This document shows, piece by piece, positions 57,514 through 64,000 of a DNA stretch of 64,000 bases. How positions within the stretch are numbered: position 1 is the stretch's first letter; each line of letters begins with the position of its first letter. The stretch covers positions 1 to 64,000 of the forward strand of contig JAWKNW010000030.1 of NCBI GenBank assembly GCA_041391505.1, written 5' to 3'. Position numbers and translations under genes: made by a program. The DNA is from Rhodothermales bacterium (GTDB lineage: Bacteria; Bacteroidota; Rhodothermia; Rhodothermales; JAHQVL01). The notes beneath the pieces are model-generated. The model was not told where the DNA came from. It made no database searches and saw only the letters and a program-made list of their open reading frames with translations.

Positions 57514-58500
57514 ATGGAATTCGCGCAACCCTACTGGCTCTTCCTCCTGCTCCTGGCGCCGCTTCTCGGCGCCTGGGAGTACTGGCGCGCGCGGCGCAAA
57601 CGGGCGGGGATGCAGTTCAGCAACATCGCCTCGGTGAAGGCCGCCCCACGCTCCGTCTGGACGTACCTGCGCGGCCTCCCGTCGCTGCTGCGCGTCGGGG
57701 CCTTCGTGCTCGGCGTCATCGCCCTCGCCCGGCCCCAGGACCGCGACACGGTGGTCGAGCGCTTCGCGGAAGGCGTCGACATCATCATGGTGCTGGATAC
57801 GTCGACCTCCATGCGCGCGCAGGACTTCGAGCCGAACCGGTTCGAGGCGGCGCGCGAAGTGGCCGGCGAGTTCGTCAAGGGCCGCGTATCCGACCGTGTC
57901 GGCCTCGTCGTGTTCGCCGCCAAGGCGTTCACGCAGGCCCCGCTGACGCTGGACTACAGCTTCCTCCAGCAGATGCTCGCCGAAGTCGAGGTGGGCGTCA
58001 TCGAAGACGGCACGGCCATCGGCACGGCCCTGGCGATGGCCGTCAACCGCTTGAAGGAAACTGACGCGAAGAGCAAGGTGGTGATCCTCCTGACGGACGG
58101 CCAGAACAACCGGGGCGAGATCGACCCCGTGACGGCCGCGGAAGTGGCCGAAGCCGTCGGCGTGCGGGTCTATACGATCGGCGTGGGCGCGCATGGCGAA
58201 GCGCCGTTCATCATCGATCATCCCTTCGCCGGCCGCCAGCGCCGCATGGTGCCCGTCGAGATCGACGAGGACATGCTGCGCAACGTGGCCGAAAAAACCG
58301 GCGGACAATATTTTCGCGCGACCAACAAGGAAGCGCTGAGCACCATCTACGAAGAAATCGGCAACCTCGAAAAGACCAAGGTCGAGGAACGGATCTACAC
58401 CGACTATACCGAGCGCTATGCCACGTTCCTCTGGCCGGCCTTCGTATTGCTCCTGCTGGAGGTCCTGCTCTCGTCGACGCGACTGAGGAGGTTTCCTTGA
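57514..58500 (+). CDS. batA: BatA, VWA-domain membrane protein
   Basis: Aerotolerance protein of 328 residues: two N-terminal membrane helices (YWLFLLLLAPLLGAWEYW; about 55-75), a VWA domain with intact MIDAS (DTSTS near residue 94, plus the threonine and aspartate motifs LTDGQNN), and a C-terminal membrane helix (FLWPAFVLLLLEVLL). The product resembles BatB and the pair probably form a metal-dependent complex in the inner membrane. A heptad-repeat spacer separates it from batB. Confidence 0.93.
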   Translation: MEFAQPYWLFLLLLAPLLGAWEYWRARRKRAGMQFSNIASVKAAPRSVWTYLRGLPSLLRVGAFVLGVIALARPQDRDTVVERFAEGVDIIMVLDTSTSMRAQDFEPNRFEAAREVAGEFVKGRVSDRVGLVVFAAKAFTQAPLTLDYSFLQQMLAEVEVGVIEDGTAIGTALAMAVNRLKETDAKSKVVILLTDGQNNRGEIDPVTAAEVAEAVGVRVYTIGVGAHGEAPFIIDHPFAGRQRRMVPVEIDEDMLRNVAEKTGGQYFRATNKEALSTIYEEIGNLEKTKVEERIYTDYTERYATFLWPAFVLLLLEVLLSSTRLRRFP

Positions 58501-58630
58501 AGGGTTCAAGGTTCGAGGGGCATGGTTCAATGGATGTGTCGTTCACGTTCATCAAGACCATGCCTCGTTCCTCCTCGGACGGAGTCCGGCCGAAACCCGA
58601 CCTTAAACCTTGATCCCAGAACCCTGAACC
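58501..58630. repeat. Heptad-repeat spacer between batA and batB
   Basis: Left units AGGTTCA/GGTTCGA (58503-58532) step by 7 bases; right units CCTTAAA-CCTTGAT-CCCAGAA-CCCTGAA (58601-58628) face them. It is inside the operon, so it would be transcribed as a hairpin. Confidence 0.65.
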
Positions 58631-58636
58631 AACCCC

Positions 58637-59695
58637 ATGAACTGGCTACACCCTGAATACATCTGGAGCCTGCTGGCCGTGCCGGTGGCGGTGCTGCTCT
58701 TTTTGTGGGCGGCATGGCAGCGGCGAAAGGCGTTGCAGGCGTTCGGTCATGTTCCGCTGGTGTCGCGGCTGACGGCGGCCGTGAGCAGCCGGCGCCGGCG
58801 ATGGAAGTCGGGCCTGGCCGTGCTGGGGTTGCTGTTTATTGCGGTGGCGCTGGTGGGACCGCGTTTCGGGACCAAGCTGCGCGAAGTGAAGCGCGAGGGC
58901 ATCGATTTCGTCATCGCGCTGGACGTTTCGGCCTCGATGATGGCCGAAGACGTGGCGCCGAACCGGCTGGACCGCGCCCGCAACGAAGTAAAGAAGCTGA
59001 TCGGCGAGCTGCAGGGCGACCGAGTCGGGCTTGTCACCTTTGCCGGCGACGCCTTCATCCAGTGCCCGCTGACGACCGACTACAGCGCCGTCCGGCTCTT
59101 TCTCGACGTGGCCGACCCGTCCCTGATCCCGACGCCCGGGACCGACTTCGGCGCCGCGCTCAACATGGCCATCCAGGCCTTCAAGGGCGGCGCGAAGGAC
59201 GGCGAGGGTCCGCCGCCGGAAGAACGGACGAAGGCGCTCCTGATCGTTTCCGACGGCGAAAACCATGTCGCCAACCTGGAGCAGGTGCTGACGCAGGCCC
59301 GCGAATCCAAGATCGTCATCTTCACGGCCGGCGTGGGCGAAACGGATGGCGTGCCGATACCGGTTTACCGCAACGGCCGGCGTATCGATTACAAAAAAGA
59401 TCGACGCGGCCGGGTGGTCAGCACGCAGCTCGAGGAAGAAGGACTCCAGAAACTCGCGGAAGACGGCGCCTACTTCCGCATCGCGCGGACCTCCAGTTCG
59501 CTCCCTAAAATAACGGCGAGCCTACAACGTTTACAGAAAACAGAGTTCGGCGCGGAAGAGTTCGAAGAATACGAGGAGCAGTATCAGTGGCCGCTGGCGC
59601 TGGGCCTGTTCCTCCTGTTGCTCGAACGGTTTGTCAGCGACCGACGTAAAAAAACAACCCCAGACCTCGAACTGGCGAAAGAGGCGGTTTCTTGA
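58637..59695 (+). CDS. batB: BatB, VWA-domain membrane protein
   Basis: Paralog of BatA, 352 residues. N-terminal helices (YIWSLLAVPVAVLLFLWAAW; about 55-75), VWA domain with MIDAS DVSAS, TFAGDAF and LIVSDGENH, and a C-terminal helix (WPLALGLFLLLLERFV). The start at 58637 follows the heptad-repeat spacer and has no strong ribosome-binding site, which may lower its translation relative to batA. Confidence 0.93.
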   Translation: MNWLHPEYIWSLLAVPVAVLLFLWAAWQRRKALQAFGHVPLVSRLTAAVSSRRRRWKSGLAVLGLLFIAVALVGPRFGTKLREVKREGIDFVIALDVSASMMAEDVAPNRLDRARNEVKKLIGELQGDRVGLVTFAGDAFIQCPLTTDYSAVRLFLDVADPSLIPTPGTDFGAALNMAIQAFKGGAKDGEGPPPEERTKALLIVSDGENHVANLEQVLTQARESKIVIFTAGVGETDGVPIPVYRNGRRIDYKKDRRGRVVSTQLEEEGLQKLAEDGAYFRIARTSSSLPKITASLQRLQKTEFGAEEFEEYEEQYQWPLALGLFLLLLERFVSDRRKKTTPDLELAKEAVS

Positions 59696-59772
59696 GGTTC
59701 GAGGTTTGACGTTCAAGGTTCGATGGGCTTGACCTGATGCCTTTGAACCTCAAACCTTGAACCTCGAACCAT
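59694..59772. repeat. Heptad-repeat hairpin between batB and batC
   Basis: Left arm GAGGTTC-GAGGTTT-GACGTTC-AAGGTTC-GATGGGC (59694 onward) and right arm GATGCCT-TTGAACC-TCAAACC-TTGAACC-TCGAACC (59737-59771) are in strict 7-base register and inverted. It lies inside the operon immediately after the batB stop. Confidence 0.8.
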
Positions 59773-59797
59773 AAAACTCACCCCGCCACCAATCCTC

Positions 59798-60640
59798 ATG
59801 ACCTACGGTATCGCAATCATCCTGGCTTTCATGCAGCTCGGCGTCGGCGACGACGGCTCGAAAGCAGGCCGGCGCGGGAACGAATTTTTCGCCCGGGACG
59901 AACTGCCCCAGGCCGCCGGCGCGTACCGCAACGGCCTCGTCGCCCAGGAAGGCGAGCCGGCCAACGCGGTCACCTCCGGGCTCTGGAATAACCTCGGGGC
60001 CACCCTGTTTCGGATGGGACAGTTCGAGGAGGCCGGCCAGGCCTTCGATCAGTCGATCGCCCTGTCGACCACCCCCGGCGACGTGAGCCGCGCGGCCTAC
60101 AACGCCGGCAACAACGTCTTCGAGGCGGCGAGCGCATCGGGCGGGCAGGCGCCGCCCACGCCCGACGGGCAGGAGGGCGCTCCGCCGCAGGGCCCCACCC
60201 TCGAATCGGCCCTCGACTACTACCGTCAGGCCCTGCTGGCCGACCCGGACAACCAGGACGCCAAATTCAACTACGAGTTCGTCAAACGCCGGCTCGAAGA
60301 ACAGCAGCAGCAGGATCAACAGGATCAGCAAAATTCCAACGACCAGAACGAAAACCAGGACGAGAACCAGCAGAACCAGGATCAACAGAATCAGGGCAAT
60401 CAGCAGAACCAGGGGCAGCAGGATCAGGACGACCAGCAGCAACAACAGGGCGACCAGCAGAACGAAGGGCAGCAAGATCAGCAGCCCCAGCAGCAACAGG
60501 CGCCCGCCCCGGACCCCAACAAGCTGAGCCGGGAAGAAGCGGAGCGTATCCTTCAGGCGCTTCAGAACGAAGAGGAAGACCTGCTCCGGCAGGTGCTCAA
60601 GCCCCAGACCCGACCTCGGGCCGTGGAAAAAGACTGGTAG
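59798..60640 (+). CDS. batC: BatC, TPR protein with Q/N/D-rich tail
   Basis: Protein of 280 residues with two or three TPR motifs (residues about 25-150, RRGNEFFARDELPQAAGAYRNGL). Residues about 170-245 are an extremely biased Gln/Asn/Asp tract with QNQDQQNQG-type repeats, followed by a C-terminal helix EEAERILQALQNEEEDLL. BatC TPRs are thought to bind BatB. The low-complexity tract is longer than usual and would be disordered. Confidence 0.9.
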   Translation: MTYGIAIILAFMQLGVGDDGSKAGRRGNEFFARDELPQAAGAYRNGLVAQEGEPANAVTSGLWNNLGATLFRMGQFEEAGQAFDQSIALSTTPGDVSRAAYNAGNNVFEAASASGGQAPPTPDGQEGAPPQGPTLESALDYYRQALLADPDNQDAKFNYEFVKRRLEEQQQQDQQDQQNSNDQNENQDENQQNQDQQNQGNQQNQGQQDQDDQQQQQGDQQNEGQQDQQPQQQQAPAPDPNKLSREEAERILQALQNEEEDLLRQVLKPQTRPRAVEKDW

Positions 60641-60648
60641 TTTGGCAT

Positions 60649-62538
60649 ATGCCTTCGATTTCACCCATATCGACGCCTCCCCTTCGCACAGGTATCCGAT
60701 GGCTCGCGATCGTCCTGATGCTCGCCGGCTCCACGGCGGCGCGCGGTCAGGCCATACGCGTGCAGGCCTTTGTGAGCGAGAACACCATCGGGACGGAAGA
60801 AATCCTGGCCTACAGCATCCAGATCGAAAACGCCAGCCCTAACGATGTGGTGCGCCCGGAAGCCCCTCGAACGGAAGGACTCACGCTGCTCCAGGTGATG
60901 CCGAGTTCGCAGATGAGCACGAGCATCATCAACGGGCAGATGAGCCAGAGCGTGTCCTACGAATGGCGCATGCGCCCCACCCGCGAAGGCGAGGCCAAAA
61001 TCGACGCCGCCGTGGTGAAGGTGAAGGGGGAAAACTACCGGACCGCACCGATCTCCGTGACCGTCGTCCCCCAGTCCCAGCGGCCGCAAACGGCCCGGCG
61101 CAACACGCGCACCCGGCTGATCGATCCGTTCGCTACCCCCTCCGCCCCGGACAACACCCCCCCGCAGTCGGCGATCGGCAAGGACGACATCTTTATCCGG
61201 GCTATCCCCAGCGCCAGAAACGTCTACCAGAACGAGCAGGTCAACATCGAATACCAGCTGTTCTTTCGTGAGGGGATGCAGCTCCGGCAGAGCCGCCTCG
61301 CCGACTCGTGGGACGCGGAAGGATTCTGGCGGGAGGAACTGGATGTCGAGCGCCGGCCGATTCCGCAAACCGTCGTTGAAAAAGGGCTCCGGTACAACAC
61401 CATCGTGCTCAAGCGGGTGGCCGTGTTTCCGACGCGCTCGGGCGATCTGTCGATAGACCCCCTCAAGATCGAGGCGGAAGCCTTCGTCCCGCACCGGTCC
61501 GCCAATCCGTTCGACCAGTTTTTCAGCTTCAGCCCCCGGTACGAGCCGGTCGAGGTCTCGTCGCCCCCGGTGACGATCCACGTCGAACCCCTGCCTCCCG
61601 GCGCGCCTGAGTCGTTCAACGGCGCCGTCGGCTCGTTCCATATCGAGGCCAGCGTGAGCGACAACGCCGTCGAAGTCGGCGAACCGATCGAAGTGGAAGT
61701 CCGCATCTCGGGCACCGGCAACATCGCCACGCTGGATCCGCCCCTGTTCACGCCGCCGGGTGTCTTCGAGCAGTACGACCCGCAGATCCAGACCTCGATC
61801 AACCGGACCGGAAACCGGATCAACGGCACCAAGGTGCTGAATTACGTCCTCATCCCCCGCTCCAACGGCACCTTCCAGCTGCCCCAGGTGGAGATGGCGT
61901 ATTTCAACACCGCGCGCAAGCAATATGAGAAGATGCGGCCCGAGCCCGTCAGCGTGCGCGTGACCGGCACGGCTTCCGCGCCCGTGGCGGCGCTGACCTC
62001 GGCGATGGGGCTGCCCGTGGACGACATCGCCGGCATCCTGCCCGAGGCCAGCAACTGGTCGCGCATCGCGCGGATGCCGCTGCACCAAAACCCGTTCGTC
62101 TACATCGCGCTGCTGCTCCCGCTGCTGGGCATCGCCGGCCTGTACGTCTACACCAAACGGGCCCGCCAGCTCGCCGGCGACGAACGCCTGCTGCGCAACC
62201 GGCGCGCCCATCCGCTGGCCAGGAAGCACCTCGCCGGCGCCATGGCGCTGCTCTCGCGGCAGGACTCGCGCGGCTTTTACCAGGAGGTCGAACGCGCCAT
62301 CCGCTCGTTTATCGGGAATCGCCTCAATGTGGCCGAGACCGGACTGACCTACAGCCAGCTCGAAAACGCCCTCGCGGAACACGGCGCCTCCGCCGTGCTC
62401 TGCGGCCAGACGGTGCAACTGATCCAGGAGTGCGATCGCGTGCGATTCGCGCCCATCCCGCCGAACCAGTCGGAGATGGACACGGCCTGCGACCGGGCAA
62501 GCCAGCTGATCGTCCAGCTCGATACGGAGTTGAACTGA
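60649..62538 (+). CDS. batD: BatD, oxygen tolerance protein
   Basis: Large envelope protein of 629 residues in the BatD family. A signal region (IRWLAIVLMLAGSTAARGQ) is followed by several immunoglobulin-like periplasmic domains, a membrane helix near residue 480 (FVYIALLLPLLGIAGLYVY), and a cytoplasmic C terminus. Conserved-type motifs YQLFFREG and VSGTGN-like ISGTGNIATL are present. It starts nine bases after batC and ends two bases before batE. Confidence 0.93.
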   Translation: MPSISPISTPPLRTGIRWLAIVLMLAGSTAARGQAIRVQAFVSENTIGTEEILAYSIQIENASPNDVVRPEAPRTEGLTLLQVMPSSQMSTSIINGQMSQSVSYEWRMRPTREGEAKIDAAVVKVKGENYRTAPISVTVVPQSQRPQTARRNTRTRLIDPFATPSAPDNTPPQSAIGKDDIFIRAIPSARNVYQNEQVNIEYQLFFREGMQLRQSRLADSWDAEGFWREELDVERRPIPQTVVEKGLRYNTIVLKRVAVFPTRSGDLSIDPLKIEAEAFVPHRSANPFDQFFSFSPRYEPVEVSSPPVTIHVEPLPPGAPESFNGAVGSFHIEASVSDNAVEVGEPIEVEVRISGTGNIATLDPPLFTPPGVFEQYDPQIQTSINRTGNRINGTKVLNYVLIPRSNGTFQLPQVEMAYFNTARKQYEKMRPEPVSVRVTGTASAPVAALTSAMGLPVDDIAGILPEASNWSRIARMPLHQNPFVYIALLLPLLGIAGLYVYTKRARQLAGDERLLRNRRAHPLARKHLAGAMALLSRQDSRGFYQEVERAIRSFIGNRLNVAETGLTYSQLENALAEHGASAVLCGQTVQLIQECDRVRFAPIPPNQSEMDTACDRASQLIVQLDTELN

Positions 62539-62539
62539 C

Positions 62540-63319
62540 ATGCGCCGCCCGAACCTCACAGGCTTCTTCCTGGTCGCCCTGCTGGCCGCTGCGACAGGGT
62601 TCGCCCGCCCCGCCGGCGCGCAGGTGAGCGAGGCCGTGCTGGCCTTCGACCAGGGCAACCAGCTGTATCGCGACGGCCAGTACGAACAGGCCATCGCGGC
62701 CTACCAGTCCGCCATCGACCAGGGCTACGCGAGCGGGGCGCTCTATTTTAACATGGGCAACGCCTATTACCGCCTCGACCGGATCGGGCAGGCCATCCGG
62801 TATTACGAAAAGAGCCGGCGGCTGACGCCGGAGAGCGCCGAGCTGCTCCACAGCCTGGAGATCGCGCGGGGACACACGGTCGATCAGTTCTCGCACGTGC
62901 CTCAGCCGGTCTGGGTGGCGTGGTGGCACAGCCACATCACGCGCACGGGCGGCCGCGGGCTGCTCTGGGGCGGGCTGCTGCTCTATTTCGTGGCGGCCGG
63001 GCTCTTCGCCGGCCGCATCCTGCGGGGATGGCGCAATCCCTGGCTCCGCCGGCTCCGCGCCGTCACCACGCTCGCGGCCACCGTCCTCCTCGTGGCGGCC
63101 TTCGCGGCCTCCATCCAGTCCACATCCGAGCGGACGGCCGTCGTCGTCGCGACCCAGACGGCGCTGCGCGACGCGCCCCTGGAGACCTCCGGCACGGAAC
63201 TCACCATCCACGAAGGCCTGGTGGTGGATGTGCTCGGCAACGCCGACGCCTGGGCCGAAGTGCGGCTCCCGAACGGAACCCGCGGATGGGTGGAAACAAG
63301 CGCGCTGGCGGACGTGTAA
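62540..63319 (+). CDS. batE: BatE, TPR protein with SH3-like domain
   Basis: Protein of 259 residues with a signal peptide (FFLVALLAAATGFARPAGAQ), two TPRs (residues about 30-100, ALYFNMGNAYYRLDRIGQAIRYYEKSRRL), two membrane helices (about 130-200), and a C-terminal bacterial SH3 domain (TALRDAPLETSGTELTIHEG). The layout is the standard BatE. It begins two bases after batD. Confidence 0.93.
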   Translation: MRRPNLTGFFLVALLAAATGFARPAGAQVSEAVLAFDQGNQLYRDGQYEQAIAAYQSAIDQGYASGALYFNMGNAYYRLDRIGQAIRYYEKSRRLTPESAELLHSLEIARGHTVDQFSHVPQPVWVAWWHSHITRTGGRGLLWGGLLLYFVAAGLFAGRILRGWRNPWLRRLRAVTTLAATVLLVAAFAASIQSTSERTAVVVATQTALRDAPLETSGTELTIHEGLVVDVLGNADAWAEVRLPNGTRGWVETSALADV

Positions 63320-63337
63320 CGGGCTCCCGGCTTTTTT

Positions 63338-63394
63338 CGGGTGCTGGGATTTTGGGTGCTGGGATTTTCGGGTGCTGGGATTTTCGGGTGCTGA
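63338..63394. repeat. Tandem GGGTGCTGGGATTTT repeat
   Basis: Three and a half copies of GGGTGCTGGGATTTT(C) follow one another between the batE stop codon and tdk. Spacing is 15 or 16 bases, i.e. near multiples of the 7/8-base units seen in the other spacers. Confidence 0.75.
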
Positions 63395-63454
63395 GCATTG
63401 AAAACACCCCGGTCCGACCAGTACCTTGACGCCTCCGAATGAACGCGGCGCCTT

Positions 63455-64000
63455 ATGGAACCTATTGCCCTGCATCGAAATCGCGAAACCGGCTGGATCG
63501 AGGTCATCTGCGGATCCATGTTCAGCGGCAAGACCGAGGAGCTGATCCGCCGGCTGCGTCGCGCGCGCTTCGCGAAACAGCACATCGAGATCTACAAACC
63601 GTCCTTCGACAACCGGTTCAGCAAGGAAGAGGTGACCTCGCACGATGAAAACTCGCTCTCGTCGACACCCGTGAGCGCCGCCTCGCAGATACTCCTGCTC
63701 ACGAACGACGCGGACGTGGTGGGCATCGACGAGGCGCAGTTTTTCGATCTCGCCCTGGTTTCGGTCTGCGAGCAACTGGCCGCGCGGGGCACGCGGGTCA
63801 TCGTCGCGGGGCTCGACCAGGACTACACCGGGCAGCCGTTCGAACCCATGCCCCAGCTGATGGCCGTCGCCGAGTACGTCACGAAGCTGCACGCCGTCTG
63901 TGTCGTCTGCGGATCGCCGGCGAACCATTCGCAGCGAATCACCGCCGGATCGAGCCGGCTGCTCCTCGGCGCCGCCGAGGCGTACGAACCGCGCTGCCGG
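63455..64000 (+). CDS. tdk: Thymidine kinase (partial, runs off the window)
   Basis: Phosphorylates thymidine in nucleotide salvage. At least 182 codons are present and the C terminus is cut off by the window edge. The P-loop GSMFSGKTEEL, the DEAQFF motif with the catalytic glutamate, GLDQDY and zinc ligands in CVVCGSP are visible, all typical of the type II (tetrameric) family. The start at 63455 (MEPIALHRNRETGW) gives a short N-terminal extension before the core. Confidence 0.93.
   Translation, partial: MEPIALHRNRETGWIEVICGSMFSGKTEELIRRLRRARFAKQHIEIYKPSFDNRFSKEEVTSHDENSLSSTPVSAASQILLLTNDADVVGIDEAQFFDLALVSVCEQLAARGTRVIVAGLDQDYTGQPFEPMPQLMAVAEYVTKLHAVCVVCGSPANHSQRITAGSSRLLLGAAEAYEPRCR

Overview
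The window is GC-rich DNA that looks like a member of the Rhodothermota/Bacteroidota (FCB) lineage. The reasons are a secreted FG-GAP protein ending in a type IX secretion sorting module with the YPNPFNP signature, a TonB receptor with a carboxypeptidase-like plug extension, the Bat aerotolerance operon, RNase Y next to ZapA, and a DUF5683-type protein. Species cannot be named from sequence alone.

Layout. 1-3.6 kb: secreted repeat protein. 3.8-14.4 kb (all minus strand): the translation cluster thrS, infC, rpmI, rplT, pheS, pheT, then a coiled-coil protein, zapA, a 6S-like RNA and rny, punctuated by intrinsic terminators. 14.5-19.5 kb: small membrane protein, YceI-like protein, a sulfatase and a PQQ/cytochrome dehydrogenase around a REP-like palindrome. 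19.6-21.3 kb: an AT-richer decayed patch containing a chimeric pseudogene, ending at tRNA-Val(GAC), with a partial copy of the tRNA 3' end about 300 bp away. 21.5-27 kb: hypothetical protein, nitroreductase, DUF5683-like protein, endonuclease V and a TonB receptor. 27.4-34.3 kb: hybrid histidine kinase and a large TPR-CHAT lipoprotein. 34.3-35.4 kb: a gene-free kilobase with three related hairpins and terminators. 35.4-42.1 kb: YheT, PgeF and a Rieske oxygenase (coupled by overlapping start/stop codons), HDOD protein, AroE and an NhaP-type antiporter. 42.3-54.6 kb: oxidoreductase, SMC, ClpB, S1/P1 nuclease, DUF2914 protein, and a cytochrome c peroxidase/beta-helix fusion. 54.7-63.3 kb: DUF58-(membrane protein)-sirtuin-BatA-BatB-BatC-BatD-BatE. 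The window ends inside a thymidine kinase gene.

How genes work together. The first large block is core translation and cell division. The Bat genes form a membrane VWA/TPR complex, with a Sir2 deacylase gene inserted in the operon and no MoxR ATPase gene upstream. Secreted and envelope genes dominate the rest.

Non-coding DNA is the most unusual part. Many intergenic spacers carry short repeats with a strict 7-base period arranged as facing arms that could fold into hairpins (15.4, 22.1, 43.4, 47.5-47.8, 58.5 and 59.7 kb). Two spacers carry GTCATYCC-ended REP-like palindromes. The spacer at 34.5-35.4 kb contains three copies of a hairpin with an invariant loop core and covarying stem, followed by a repeated downstream module and a plus-strand terminator; it is the best candidate for an undescribed structured RNA.
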